A DNA stretch of 64,000 bases from Sporodiniella umbellata (GCA_025677835.1 JAIXMR010000104.1:1-64000); one strand, 5' to 3'; numbered from the stretch's first letter, positions 1-12,500 are shown. Notes: generated by a model from the letters alone, not told the origin. Numbers and translations are program-made.

Positions 1-1
1 C

Positions 2-430
2 AAGCGGCTTCATGTGGCAATTGAAGCCCTTTCTCATGTACCTCAGATACCAGCCTTTACAGCTTATGCCATTCACGCCGCTGAAAAAGTCTTGGTAGAG
101 CGAATCAAGGCTGGGAAATGGGTCGAAGCCTCGCGCTGTTCAATGTATCTCTTTGTCGCTTACTGTCTGCTCTATCCTCCACTACACCCCAAGGTCTCTT
201 ATCACAGTCTTATCTTTGCTCGGTCCTGTTGGAACGCTCTGGTTGAATTGGAATTGATCGGCATCCAGAGAAAGCTTGAAAGAGTATACGCAAACGGTAC
301 ACGGACTTGGATCGAGTGGGCAAAAGTGGCCGTAGACCTGGCTTTCGGTAGAGAAACAGGTTTATGGAGAGAGGTTGTGGAGCTTCAGTGGGTGTTTGAT
401 AGAGAACAAAAAGTAAAATCATCTTCTTAG
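2..430 (+). CDS. C-terminal part of an unrecognised protein (5' truncated by window edge)
   Basis: The reading frame is open from base 2 (first codons K-R-L-H-V) to a TAG at 428-430, so the gene begins before the window and there is no real start here. The 142 visible residues are mostly helical and rich in Ala, Leu and Trp. The segment YPPLHPKVSYHSLIFARSCW vaguely resembles the C-terminal helical region of SMYD-type SET proteins, but no SET or MYND residues lie inside the window, so I do not assign that function. Long poly-T tracts follow the stop at once. Codon use is balanced and the frame clean, so I am fairly sure it is coding and unsure what it encodes. Confidence 0.6.
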   Translation, partial: KRLHVAIEALSHVPQIPAFTAYAIHAAEKVLVERIKAGKWVEASRCSMYLFVAYCLLYPPLHPKVSYHSLIFARSCWNALVELELIGIQRKLERVYANGTRTWIEWAKVAVDLAFGRETGLWREVVELQWVFDREQKVKSSS

Positions 431-3320
431 TATATCCCTTCATTCCATCTCTCTTTTTTTTTTTTTTTTTTTTACTTTTTCTTTTTTTTTTTTTTTTTTT
501 TTCCCTTAATAAATTTTTGAACTATATGGCGTATTGTGTAATCATGTGTCTTTTGTGTTATTTCGCCTAGGGTAAGTGTCCCAATGACAGAAAAGCAAAA
601 CACTAAGTGGTGAAAAAGCCTATCGACCTAAAGTTGCTTTACATATCGCCAAAACAATAAGCAAGCTACCGAGGGCTTTTCAAAAATGAATTTAGTTGAC
701 CACAGACAGGAGCCTGAGTTACTTATTCTCACTTAGAGTGGTCTTATTGATAATATATATTTCTAATGTTTTTTTTTTTAAAAAAAAAAAAAACCTATCA
801 ATGCGCTTGATTCTAATAATCGTGAGAAATGCACGTTGTTGACTTTTCACTATAGAATAGTATCTCTCATACGCAAACAGAACCTCCTTTATTGGATCAA
901 TACCACCAACGTAAGTTGAATACAACACGATATGGATCTAACAAAAAATAAAACTGTATTATTAATAAATATACAATCCACCATTAAGCTCAATTTACTT
1001 TTAAGAACATTACATAAAGTATACACAAAACAGATCTGTTAGTTTTTCAAAATATTTTGATTTTTGAGAATATAGTAATGACCGAAAAAGCCCTCATAAG
1101 GCAAGAGTTATCTTTCCATGATTTGTACTGTTTGTGTATACTATATACCATAAGACTAAACGACTATAGCTTTCAAAAAAAAAAAAAAAAATGTGTGTGT
1201 GTTACAAGGATTGTAAGAACCAAAAAGATTCGGAGTTCTTAAAAAAAAGACTTTTAATATGACATATAAACGTCGCGTGTTTTAAGAGCTATACAACAAG
1301 TCATTTGTGAAGTTGCAAGAAAAAGAAAGAAAGAAAAAGCCCTTATTTTTTTTTTTTTTTTTTAGAAAATTGAGAGCTAACTCGAATTTACTAAAAGATC
1401 CGCCATGTGAATTGAAAGCTACATAAGCAACAGAGTTACAGAAGCAAACACTCAAAAATAAAACCATGCCTTTTGCAAGGGACTCACTAGTTTTTCACAT
1501 AATCATAAACCAAGTTATTTGGAGTCTTATCTTTTTTCCTACAAGATTAAGTTACGTTCAACTAGTTGGTGCTCTTTGGTATTTTGTGCTCTAAACCTCA
1601 TCACAAGTACATTGAAAACAAAGGCAGCACTCTATACCCCGTAGCATCTTTTTGATGATGGTGTATAAACTTTAAGGCAACATAAACGTGTACCTTTATT
1701 TTCTATGTACATTCAATAACGTAAATGAACAATAAATGGAGCCAACGACATGACTTAATACTACCTCTGAAAAGATACCAAAAAAAAGGGGGGGATAGGT
1801 TGTAAAAGCGAACCTGTAAGCAAAGCATATAGTATTACTAAAGCTGTGTTAGGTCCTTTACTTTGTTATTTAAAACAAGAATTAAACCTTATAAAATTAT
1901 GAGCTCCCTTCTTCTTTTTTGAATCTATAACACAAAACCTATTAATAAGAGGTTCACGCCTCATGTTCTAACGCATTATGAACGATAATGAAAATCATAC
2001 TGCTTGAGTTTCTTTTTTAACAATTCCCCCCTAAAAAAACACTTGCATATACACATATGCACAATTCTTCTTTATTGTTTTATGTACCCAGCTTCTAACT
2101 CTAAATAGTGCATAATAAATGTACATTTATCGCTTTTCAAATGAGCCAAAAAGAAAATGCATTTATATTCTACAAGCAAAAAAAAAAAAAAAAAAAAAAA
2201 AAAAGGGAGACAGTCAAGTAAGCAGGAAAATGAGCCAAGGAAATTTTTAGGAGCTCAAAAACAAAGCAGATGCTTGAATGCCTTAAAACCCATCATTTAC
2301 GTCTCTTCCAAAAAATTCATGCGTTCACTGTTAAAACGGTAACACCGAATTTCATTCATGAGGTTATTTGAAAGCAGCCAAAATAGAAAGACCAATGTCT
2401 AAATAAAGCTGGCAGGAGTTCTGAGAAAAAACTGGATCCATAATTTACTAATGGACTGTATCAGAGATCAATCTGTCATCCTTACCGCCTTCTTTCTTTT
2501 AGAAACAATTTTTTAAACCATACAAAATTTACTAAAAGTACAAAAGGTAGTTTGAGTATATTGAGGTTAATATGCAAAACGAATCATCATTTTTTTCTTG
2601 AAAAAAAAAAATCGAGATTAAAAACAAAGACAATCTAGATTGTCTGAGAATCCGGCTACCATATATCAGTATGTCTGGCTTTTGACTTAGATCTGGTTTA
2701 TTGATGAGATAAAAAAAAAAAAAGACTTTTCTTTTTATGGGCTCGTCCAGTCTTTTTTTGTATGTGTACAGCAACACTATCAAACACAAAATAATACGGA
2801 TGAATACCCAATATCCAAAAATGACTCGGATTTTATTGGCCTATCTTAATGCATAAAAGGTGAATGGTATAGCTGGAGCGATTTATCAAAAATAATGTCC
2901 AAAGGATTGCTATGTTGATCTGTAACATAAAACAATTCGTTTTTTTACTATTAAAATGACAAAATAAAGCCAAATATAATATTTACATTACAAAAAAGTC
3001 CGTTGTCTATGAATGCTTCTTATATGATACAAAAAAAGAAAAAAGAAAAAAAAAAAAAAAAGAAATAGGTTAGCGATGTTGTAAAGACAGAGTATATATT
3101 TTTCCATCACTTTGCTATCTAGATTTGTATGTTTTGTTTCAAGGATAAATATTTGATGAGTCGAGAACCAGAATCTGGGTACAAGCGCGTGTAATTTTAA
3201 TAAATCAGAAACGGTATGTATATAAATCGCCACCAAAGAACTTTTATGTTTTAAGTAACCACAAAAGTACAAAAAAAGAGAAAAAAAAAAGTATTATATA
3301 TACTTACATGTATATTAACA
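431..3320. other. AT-rich intergenic desert
   Basis: About 2.9 kb without a supportable gene. It holds long T tracts (453-503), a T11-A14 self-complementary tract (769-793), poly-A/poly-T runs (about 1175, 1347, 3043), an A27 run (2177-2203) and a G7 run directly after an A7 run (about 1783-1796). Short open frames here are built on the homopolymers and show no recognisable protein. The right end should contain the promoter, and perhaps a first exon, of the homeobox gene that follows. Confidence 0.6.
769..793. repeat. Self-complementary T11-A14 tract
   Basis: A T run abutting an A run with no spacer, so the strand is its own reverse complement. Similar tracts occur at about 32667-32691, 36750-36769, 43046-43067, 50074-50092, 59123-59144 and 62790-62808, mostly in promoters, 3' flanks or an intron. 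Confidence 0.85.
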
Positions 3321-3321
3321 G

Positions 3322-3578
3322 TGTACGAAAGTAACAATTCAAAATATCTTGAAGCTACTACAGTTCCTGTTCAATCAAGGAAGCGATTTACAAACAAAGA
3401 AAAGAGATATCTAGAATATATGTATTCAAAAAACAAGTATCCTTCACAAGAAGCGTATAAGGATATTACCCTAAAACTGAATACAACCAAAAGAAGAATA
3501 CAAATATGGTTTCAAAACAGAAGGGCTAAAAGTAGTAAAGAAGAGAGCACTGCGGACCCAGTTGCGCCGTTTAGGTAA
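3322..3578 (+). CDS. Small homeodomain protein (5' exon not located)
   Basis: The frame encodes a homeodomain of about 60 residues starting near RKRFTNKEKRYLEYMYSKNK and ending with the recognition helix IQIWFQNRRAKSSK, which carries the invariant WFxNRR core. It is therefore a DNA-binding transcription factor, presumably nuclear. There is no ATG in frame. The coding part starts just after a splice-like AG (3320-3321), so an upstream exon is probably missing from this model. At the 3' end the frame stops at 3576-3578. A possible donor at 3575 with acceptor AG at 3618-3619 (45-nt intron) would extend it by about 23 residues to a TAA at 3687-3689. As written, the protein is little more than the homeodomain. 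Confidence 0.75.
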
Positions 3579-3858
3579 CATATTCTTTTTATTGAGCTTT
3601 TGTTTTGATGTTTTCCCAGAGATCAATATCTTAACAGAGAAGAGCCGTATTTACTTTGTAACAAAAAAAAAAAAAAACATAAGCAAATAAAGATTTATTC
3701 TATCTATAGGCATTGATCCCAGATGGTTAGGCCCAACGCATCAAGCCAACCCGTTTTTTGCGCTCTCGTTATTTCACGACAAAGACAATCACAAAGATGT
3801 AGTATAAAAAACCAGATTCCTTTATCTCTCTTTTTGTTGGACTTCATGAAGACTGTCT

Positions 3859-3965
3859 AGTTTTTTTTTTTTTTTTTTTTTTTTGGTTGAATGTATATAC
3901 AAACAACTAAACACACACACACACACACACATGAACATAAAATAATAATAATAATAATAATAATA
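3859..3965. repeat. Poly-T, (AC)n and (ATA)n simple repeats
   Basis: A T tract of about 25 bases is followed by an (AC)n run of about 22 bases (3910-3931) and an (ATA)n run of about 25 bases (3940-3964). They sit in the 3' flank shared by the homeobox gene (+) and the GRX5 gene (-), whose stop is at 3989. Confidence 0.9.
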
Positions 3966-3988
3966 CAAAATTCTTTTTGTTATTCTAT

Positions 3989-4649
3989 CTATTTGGCTTC
4001 TTCTGTTTCAGGAGCAACAATCTCTTCTTTTACCAACAGGTCTTCCAAATCGCCTGATTGATGCATGTTCAAAAGAATATCGCAGCCACCTACAAATTCT
4101 CCTTTAATGTAGATTTGGGGAATAGTAGGCCATTCAGAGTATTCTTTAATAGATTCTCTTAGTTCGGCATCTTCAAGTACGTTATATGAGTTCAATTTGG
4201 CGAAATCAACACCTTGTACTTGCATAATTTGAACAGCGGCACGACTGAAACCACACTTTGTAAGAAAAAGAAAGTCAATAAAAAAGTGAAAAAAAGTGAA
4301 TTGGATGTTACCATGGGGAGATCAGGGGTACCCTTCATGAACAAAACGACATCGTTAGACTTGATATCCTAAAAAGAAAACAGGTACAAGCGATTCATGA
4401 GTTTTTGTTTTATATATAAGAGTTGTAATGTTTTTTTTTTTTTTTTTTTTACTTTGTCTAAACGAGCCTTCATTTCAGTGGAGATCCAACGAACAAACAA
4501 AGGTGTTTGTTTGTTCAAAGTAGGTCTTAAGAAAGTAGACTAAAATACACATTTGTTTCAACAATATTGTTTTTTTTTTTCTTTCTATATCATAAAGTAG
4601 GCTAATAGCTTCTATTTACAGTTTTGACAGCAGATCGGAGGAAACTCAT
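3989..4649 (-). CDS. GRX5: Mitochondrial monothiol glutaredoxin
   Basis: Four exons: 4649-4620, 4539-4453, 4368-4312, 4255-3989. They join in frame to a 146-residue protein, the usual size for Grx5. The first about 38 residues ([10 protein letters not shown]...RWIST) are Arg/Ser-rich with no acids, as in a mitochondrial presequence. The glutaredoxin fold follows with MKGTPDLPM, the monothiol active site CGFS at the start of exon 4, [19 protein letters not shown] (the TIP cis-Pro and GG-C-D glutathione-binding motif) and an acidic tail. Family role: glutathione-coordinated 2Fe-2S transfer downstream of the Isu scaffold. The window also holds ISA1, a later step of the same pathway, but 22 kb away. 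All introns are GT-AG. Confidence 0.95.
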
Positions 4650-4904
4650 TTTAATATAACAAAAAGTAGAAAAAAAAAAAAAAAAAAAAAAAGCGACCAT
4701 TCAGGCAGGAAATAAATAGATTAAATGCGGCCTTTTAATCCGAGCAACTCTATCGTTGGGGAGGGAAAGTATCTGTTTTTTTTTTTTATTTTTTATTTTG
4801 ACACGAATAAAGAGAAAATGTATATATGAGTTTGTATGTATGTATACGTATGTAGATAAAGAAAGGGAAGATTCATACAACCAAAAGCAAAAGAAAGAGG
4901 CTTT

Positions 4905-5928
4905 CTAAGTATGCTGCCATGACATTATGGTAGGTTCTGTCTGAGCAGGATAGACTGTTTCTTTTTCTTCAGCAAGTAGACTTACTTCTGAAGCGTCTTC
5001 TTGTGGCTGAATTGAGATCATTGGGTCCTCTATGGATTGAATAGGTGAAGAAGCAGCACTGTCCATAACAGCAGGCGTACTATTACTGGAAGTATATGCT
5101 TTCATTGCCTCTTCATGCTCTTCCAATTCTCGTTTATATAAGTCTTGGTATTTCTTGGATAAAAAGAAAAAGAGTCAGGAAACCTGTGAAGAGGGAAATC
5201 GTTTTATTCTACCTGCTTTTCTTCCTGTGTCAAACCTTTCCATTTTTGACCTAGAATCCTTGTGACTTCACCGAGGTTTTCTGTTTGGCACTCATCCTTA
5301 ATTTTATCTCTTTCCATACGACAATACAAGAAAAAGACATTGCCCGGGCCTTTAGGCGCGTTTGGATCTTTACGTTTACGTGGCTGTGTTTGCTTGGTTG
5401 TCATCGAACGTTGATTTTTGATCGGTTGATGATACTTTTGAAATATCTATACAGAAAAGAAAGCAAATGAGCCCAAAAAAGATACAAAAGAGAATCTTGT
5501 ATATACACTATCAGTTTCGTCTTCTAAATCAGAAGTGATATCGGACTGTTCACTGTTATCGTCCAAAATAGCGTGGTGACCTGACTTTTCTACTTTATCT
5601 AAAAGAAACCTTGTTTTTATTTTGATTAAAACATGTACATACCCATATATACACTGCTTTATTACCCTCTTTCTAGTTTAAGATGGCGAATGCTCTTACG
5701 TGCTTTATGGAGCTTTATATTCAGTTGATCATTGGCCTAAAGCTAGAGATTGAGTTTCTTCTTCCCTCCCCCTTTTTTTTTTTTTTTTTGGCTTGAAAAT
5801 GCTCAAATAGTTACTTTTTCTATCTCACGCATGCGCTTTTTGATTTCATTATGTTTTTGTTTGTATTTATTATCTAAATCAGTGTCAGTTTTTATTACTA
5901 CTTTTTAATATACAAAACCTTCAGACAT
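4905..5928 (-). CDS. NHP10: HMG-box protein, NHP10-like (INO80-complex type)
   Basis: Six exons: 5928-5919, 5873-5815, 5736-5666, 5609-5507, 5446-5213, 5153-4905. They join in frame to about 241 residues. The N-terminal 70 residues are a charged coiled coil that includes RHLKLERGFLLDKVEK, very like the corresponding part of yeast Nhp10. One HMG box follows: KDPNAPKGPGNVFFLYCRME, then LGQKWKGLTQEEKQ and KYQDLYKRELEEHEEAM. The C-terminal tail is Ser/Glu-rich. Nhp10 binds DNA as part of the INO80 remodeller, so a nuclear chromatin role is inferred. Exon 1 is only ten bases (M-S-E-G...) and its intron is 45 nt with a GTTTTG donor, so the start is the least certain part. A general HMGB protein is the alternative. 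Confidence 0.8.
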
Positions 5929-6940
5929 CTTGCTTAAAGAAAAGGTATATAGAAGAAAAGAAAGAGAGAATACCTTTTGTTTCTTGAACCGCTCCTTGAA
6001 AAAAAAAAAAAAAAAAGTTCTTGTTTACCCCCCCAGCGCGACAAGAAAAAAAAATAATACCTTTTTAGCGTAGGTATTGTTTTAAGAATTTGGCTTTAGA
6101 GTAAATCACCACAAGGCTTTTAAACAACGCCTTCATTTTATTTTATTTTTTTTACAGTGTTTCATTTTGCTCCAAAATGTGTTCGATTTCTCTTGATAGT
6201 ACAGTTTACAGCTATTTTACAGAGAATAAAAACATATAAAGTTTTGCTGTGCATTGTTTTACTTTCTTTTTGATATATTCTCTTTAGCCGCACTGCGAAT
6301 AAACGGCTACTGCCTAATTCATTTTTAAGAGACCATGTCGCTTAATAAATTTCTTCCTGATAAACCTTTGGTATTCAAAGATCTTTACAACGTGTAGTTT
6401 GACTATGTGTTATGAAGTATACAAAAAAAAAAAAAAAATGAAGGTATCCATCCAAAGTCTAGTCGCTAGATAAAAAAACTAGTGGAAATTGTGTGTGCTC
6501 TCGGAAAAAAAAAAGAGTTTAGTCAAATTTCCAAGACACTGGTATTAACCGCTCTAGGCAATTTTTAAAGAGTCAAGATCAGGTTCAAAAAACTACTTGA
6601 CATAAACAAAAAGATGAATATACATACATATACATAGGCTCTATGTATTGATAAAAAAAAGGGGGGGGAGAGAAAGAGAGGCGAAAAAAAAAAAAAAAAA
6701 AAAACAATACCATTACTAGCCTTGTATACTATACTTTGTCCCGTACAAACATATTTTGAATAAAAGCGCTTAAATTTTATTAGTTGCATGAGGTTGGTAT
6801 GTACACACTTTTCTTATTTTGTTCAAAAAAGCGCTCCTACAGTCAATTGGTCTTTTGGCTACTTTACATTTGATTCACTTGATATCAATTGGCATAGACA
6901 AAAATAAGCTTCTTTAAATGAGAATAGTGAATTAAAAGCC
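5929..6940. other. AT-rich intergenic region
   Basis: About 1 kb upstream of the NHP10-like gene. It contains A tracts (about 6000-6016, 6424-6438), a C7 run (about 6030) and an A8-G9 junction (about 6652-6668) followed by an A20 run (about 6684-6703). A 23-codon minus-strand frame starting near 6136 (MKALFKSL...) is too short to support. No gene seen. Confidence 0.5.
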
Positions 6941-7480
6941 TCAGAAGATAAGATGAGCTTGTAAAGTAGATTTTGCATGACAGCGATTATTCTTGGTGGT
7001 TTGATCTTTGTGCACTAGTGCACAGAGAGTCAAGACGTACCAACTAACTTTAGTGCTATTATCATGTGCAATACATAGGTTTTTTAAATACTGAAAAGTT
7101 GATGAGTACTGATCATTTTGTGATTGTGTATTGGCCAAAACTGTTTGAAAAGCGCAAGGGGAGTATCTATTGATGTTTTTTTTTTTTTTGTAAAGGAACT
7201 TGACTTCATACTATTTTTCTTGACGAAGGGACAAAATATGTATGTACCGAGCCTGTACAGACCATCTTTTAAAGCGGTTTTCTCTATTCTTTCGTAAGTA
7301 TACGTTATACAAATACTGTAGAACAAAATATGCCGTGATGAATGTAGGTCTGTTACAAAAGCTCGTTTGGGAATCGATAGATACGGTACGTTTGTTTAGG
7401 GAAATAGACTGTTGACCTAATACAAGCTCTTGAATTTTGAGTGCTACATTGCTTTTTTTTGTGAGCTTTATACAAGACAT
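6941..7480 (-). CDS. Hypothetical protein, possible diverged cyclin-box protein
   Basis: A frame with an ATG at 7480 (MSCIKLTKKSN...) runs to a stop at 7211. Splicing from a GT at 7232-7231 to an AG at 7168-7167 (66-nt intron) joins it in frame to a second open frame ending at 6941, giving about 157 residues. The first part has a helix-like block PTFITAYFVLQYLYNVYLRK followed by QARYIHIL. The second begins with AFQTVLANTQSQNDQYSSTF. The order of these blocks recalls the N-terminal box of Pho80/Pcl-type cyclins (helix, RYIF, LANxxxDDN), but the match is weak and conserved acidic residues are missing. It could equally be a decayed copy or chance frames in AT-rich DNA. Confidence 0.3.
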
Positions 7481-9517
7481 TATGCCTTAAAAAAAATACT
7501 AGACTTGCCAAAGTCCAGAAAAATCTACACAATAGAAGATATGATGTATACAAGTCTTCTGATAGAATCGTTTGTATCAAATGTCAATTGTTATTACTCT
7601 TGTGTGTGTTTCAAATAAGCTACTGCATCTTTATGTCCCATGCCATGCGTGACATAGAAAATAAATGGATTACCATATACTGCCTAGGTTTAGGCTCGGT
7701 GATATATTCAGACTTGTTTTCAAGTACAATGTGTCCCTCGGCCTAATCAAGCAGCAGTCCTTCCTGGTTTTGCAGGTCAATTTTTTTTAAAAAACAGTGT
7801 AAGAATTTTACAGTGAACTTTCTACTACTTTTGTTAAAATACACGAACATTCTCTCTTTTTTCTTTTTTGATCTATAGCCTTACTTTAACTGAAAGAAGT
7901 TATCGGGGAGAGCTTTTTTTTTTTCAAACTGGATCGAATTCTATCTTCCTCACAACTGAAAGATAAATCAGAATAATAATAATAAAAAAAAAGAGAGTGG
8001 CTCATTGCTACAAATAAAATGACAATGATCCTATTTGCTATATGAAATGTAAAATAATCAAGTAGTTGGGATTTGCTTGAACTGACTGTACATTGTTTTG
8101 CGTTAGTCTATTTCGAATTAACCGTTTTACCCAAAAATAGTTAAAATGGGAGCGATGATAGCAGCTGTTTACAAAATAGTATAAACGCCTAAACCGTGAT
8201 TGGTTTTAATTAATTTCGACTGAACTTGTTTGACTTTTCACTCACTCTGTCTCTCTTTAAAAATAAGCAACGATAAGAAAAACGTGGAAAAGAGTGGGGA
8301 ATAAACACAAAAGGATACGAAACAAACTTTTTATTTATGATTCTAAACTGCATACAAAAAAAAAAGCGATGAGAAAGAGAAAGACAGAGAGAGAGAGAGA
8401 GAGTGTGTGTGTGTGTGTATACTCGCGTATGTGCACGTAAGCTTTTTTCTTTTTTTATTGGTCTCCCCTTAATTTTATTTCGAACTGAACTAGGAAAAAC
8501 CAAAAGAAGAAAAACTGCAATTCAGTTCTTAATTTTTTTTATCTTATTTGGATAAATAAGGTTTGTTTTTAGTAGTCAAAGACAATCCTACACTATAGCT
8601 TATTATGGCCTTGTGATACATTCACTGACTAATATTAAGAATAATGGTAACTATAACAAAGAAAATTCGACTAAATATATTGTAGAATGCGCTTTATATG
8701 TAAGATTCCCTGTTTTTATTTCTTTCGGAGGGGGGGGGGACTTTAATAAACAAATAATATATGGTTTTAAGCATTGGGATTTATTACCTTATCTTTTTTC
8801 AATCTCTCCTTGAAACGCCAATAAACAAAATTCAGGTACCTTTTTTTTTATAATAAAAAAGTATAAAAGAAAAATGGGTTTTCAACATCCCCTTTTTTCT
8901 TTTTTATTTAATATTATTTTTAAAAAAAAAAAAACACAACAAACAATGCAATTCACTTCCTTTATCCACTTTGAATACAACTTTTGTCCAAAGTGTGGTG
9001 TAGATGTTACTCAATTCTCTCATGAAAACCATTGCCCTCATCACACTTAGCCTCTGATCTGTGTATGCGTGTATGTGTGTGTCTATTCTGTATATAACAA
9101 ATTCTATATCCGTTTCTTTATGCACTTTATCATTCTCTCTCAGCATGGGCCCTTCTCTTTACATAAATATTATATAGCATTTATATGGTTTCAGTCTTTT
9201 TCTATTCAAAAAAAAAAAAAAAAAAGCAAATGAATAAACAAATCCGTTCCTGTACATTTTTTCTTACTCTTGTAAAGGTTATGTTTTAGTTGTCATTTCT
9301 ATTGTTTCAAACAAACAAGGGTGTGTGTTACCTTCTCATAGTCAATATGTATGCACACAGACGTGAGAGTCCCAAAATAAAGGTAGGACAAGCGTTTTTT
9401 TTTTTTTAAGAGAAGAAAAAAGGCGTGTTTATTATTGTTCAGTGGGAAAAAAAAAAAAAAAAAGTATGATGAAAGAGAAGGGGGAAAGAGTGATAGGATG
9501 AAAGAGGGGGATGTTGC
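7481..9517. other. AT-rich intergenic region with (GA)n/(GT)n microsatellite
   Basis: Two kb with no convincing gene. Contents: T8-A6 tract (about 7783), poly-A runs, a (GA)n/(GT)n compound repeat (about 8384-8418), a G9 run (about 8730), a T5-A13 tract (about 8917-8935) and A17-18 runs (about 9209 and 9446). The minus-strand frame at 8904-9146 has a somewhat protein-like middle (RLSVMRAMVFMRELSNIYTT) but no identifiable domain. The right end is the 3' flank of the ATP-citrate lyase gene. Confidence 0.5.
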
Positions 9518-12500
9518 TTATTTGGGTTGTACATTAACACGAGCATTGACACGTCGAGGGTCTAATGTTTCGGGGTTCAATGAGGGTAAAAGATAAGAAA
9601 TATCATCCCAAGGATGTCTATACAGGCCTTGTTTCAATCGCTTTTGATCCAAGTGGTGACCGATGAAACCCAAGGATCTTCCGAGTACAAACAGACCGTT
9701 CAGGGTACCGATACGCATATATTCTTCTGCTTCATCTGGGCTGAAAGCGCCGGATTCGCGCAAGAGATCGACAAAGGAGACAGCAATACAGCCATCGACG
9801 TTCAAGATCAAGTTGTCTTTTTTGCTGGTGGTGATCTCTTCCACCTTTAAGGCATAATCCAAAATAGGGGTGACAGGGAAATGGCTCTTGACATAGTCTT
9901 TCACGAGTTCGACCCGCATATCTGGGTTGGTACGGGACTTGATTTTGTGTCCGATACCGGGAATCAGCTTGTTGGCTTTTCTCATGGAAGTCACAAACTC
10001 ACGCGGAGTCAAGCCGCTATCGTAAGCCTTCGTGAAGCTGGAAGCAGCGCCGTCCAGAGCGCCACCGAAACGCTCGCCGATAGTCAAAAGACCAGAGACG
10101 AGGGAAGAGATCAGGTCTTTACCAGCACGGGTAGTGATGATGGTATTCATGGCCTAGAAGATGTTAAAAACATGCTCAAAAAAGAGGTCTGTTAGAACTT
10201 ACGCCCGAGACAGCAGGTCCATGATCAGCAGTCAACATCAAGACCATTTCGATAAACTTGCAGGCGTAATCAGGCAAACGACGCTTGAACCACAAGAGAG
10301 AGAGGACACCACCAATACCGACATTCTCCTTGAAGACGTCTGTGATCCTCATACCGGCATACAGTAGTTCCTGGCCACGATCGTCTACAATAGTAGAGAC
10401 AAAGCTAGCAGGTTTACGCACCAAGCCTAATTCTTGAGCCCAAGAGTAATCGATAGGGATCTTGGGCACTTCAGGTTCTGGACGAGGCACGATGATGCCT
10501 TCCTTGACGAGCTTGGCGTAGGTGGAAGCCAGGGCGGCAGGGATTTGTTCGAATGTGTCGGGCACGACGATGCCTACTTGACGCATGGCGTTGTTTTTGG
10601 CGTCTGCTGTCTCGAGGTCCGAGTTGGCCATGGAGCCAGCATGGCCGAATTGGACGTCAGTGGTAAACATCTTTGCGCAGGTACCAATACACCAGGCGAC
10701 GATGGGCTTTGTGATCTTACCGGTGCGGACAGCCTCGATCACCTTGTATTCTTCCACACCCCCTACTTCACCGAGCAAGACGAGCATCTTGCAGTTCGCG
10801 TCAGCTTCGTAGCGGTAGAGATGCTCGATAAAGCTTGAGCCGGGGTAGCGATCGCCACCGATGGCAACTCCTTCATAGACACCGTCTGTAGTACGGGAAA
10901 TGATATTGTTGAGTTCATTGGACATACCGCCTGATTTGGACACATAGCCCACAGAGCCGGTACGGTAAAGCTTGGAGGAGACGATGTTATCCATCATACC
11001 GCCCGTGTTACCGATCTTGAAACAGCCAGGTTTGATGCCACCCACCGTAGCAGGACCGATCACGAGCACGTTACGGGCATTGGCTTCGTGCAACAACTGA
11101 CGCGCGCGACGTTCGGGTACACCCTCAGCAATAATGGCAATTGTCTTGATATGCTCTGCATAGCTCAGGATCTCGCGTGTTGAGTCAAACACGGATCGAC
11201 AAGAGGCAAAGTTGACGACGACATCCACCTCAGGGAACTTTTCTACCGCTTCCTTGAGTGAGGTAAACACCGGCACCAGGGTTTCTTGCGTACCCCAGTA
11301 GAACTTTTGCACATGGGATCCACCAAAGGGATAGACCATAGCCGCCACCGAGGGACGTTCGCGCTTACACATAAAGTCAAAGTCTAACATGCCCTGTACA
11401 GCACGCGGTTGCATGCCATACACAAAGGCACGCGTCTTGGACGTAAAGGGACGATACCACTCAGCTCTTTCTTCATCCTGGGTCTCAAAGTAAGTCATAC
11501 GGTCGCCGGGGTTCTTGGGCGTGGCGTTATCCTCGACAATCGTCAACTTGGGTGTGCTGGTGCCTGAGGTAGAGAAGATCTGGTCTTGGAATAAATTGCC
11601 GGAGCCTACCTCAGGTTTGATGGCGGTCACATCGCTTGTCTTGCCTGTCAGGGCCAAGGGCACAATTTCTGTGATATGGGTCTCTGGTCCAAACACTTGG
11701 ATTTCCACACCCAACGTCTCGCCCAATTGACGCATGGCGCGAAGCCCTTCTTGGTAGTTGGGACCTCCACGGCGGATAAAGATGCGTACCTTATGGTTAA
11801 TCAAAGGCTGTTTGAATTCAGTCAGAGCGCGAATGATACCCTTGAAGGTTGTGGCAACGTTTGTAAAGTTGGCAATACCGCCACCGATAAACAAGATCTT
11901 GCCTTGGGCGTGGGCATCGCCGCGCGTCATCAAGTCAAGGATAGTCTTTGCATACTCGTAGGTTTGAGTCTCGGTAGGAGCACCAGAATATTCACCATAA
12001 TTGGCGAGCTCGTTGGCATACCCTAGAGCAGCAATCGCATCCGAGTAGACCACAGAGGCACCACCACCAGCTACCATTGTCCACACACGGCCCTCACGGT
12101 TCAGTACAGTCAACTTGAGAGAAGCACCGGTCTTGCCGTCCAATTCTTGAATATACGCCTCTTCACGGGTCAGCTCACGCCCGAAAGGCGCAGGAAATTC
12201 CATGGGAGGGCCTTGATCTACGGACTGTAGACTGCTTCCGCTGTGTTGAGGCGCACGAGCAATAGCCCATTTGGGACCAGACTCGAATTCAGCGGTCTGA
12301 TCCAGCTTTGCAGCCAGATCGAGGTACATGACTTGAGGTGTTTGGCCTTCGACAGGGTCTGTGACCACCAACGGATTGATTTCCAGATAGGTAAAGTGAA
12401 GGTCGATATAGACAGCATAGAGGCGTTGGATGAAGTCTACCAAGACATCGTGCTTGAATTCAGGTACGTTTTCCAAAAGAGATTCCTTGATCTTCTGGCT

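Noticed and set aside
2532..3272. Minus-strand frames in the desert before the homeobox gene
   Set aside because: They depend on poly-A/T runs (FFFFF stretches) and show no family signature.
8210..8503. Minus-strand frame through the (GA)n/(GT)n repeat
   Set aside because: Its composition is dictated by the microsatellite and poly-A tracts; no domain.
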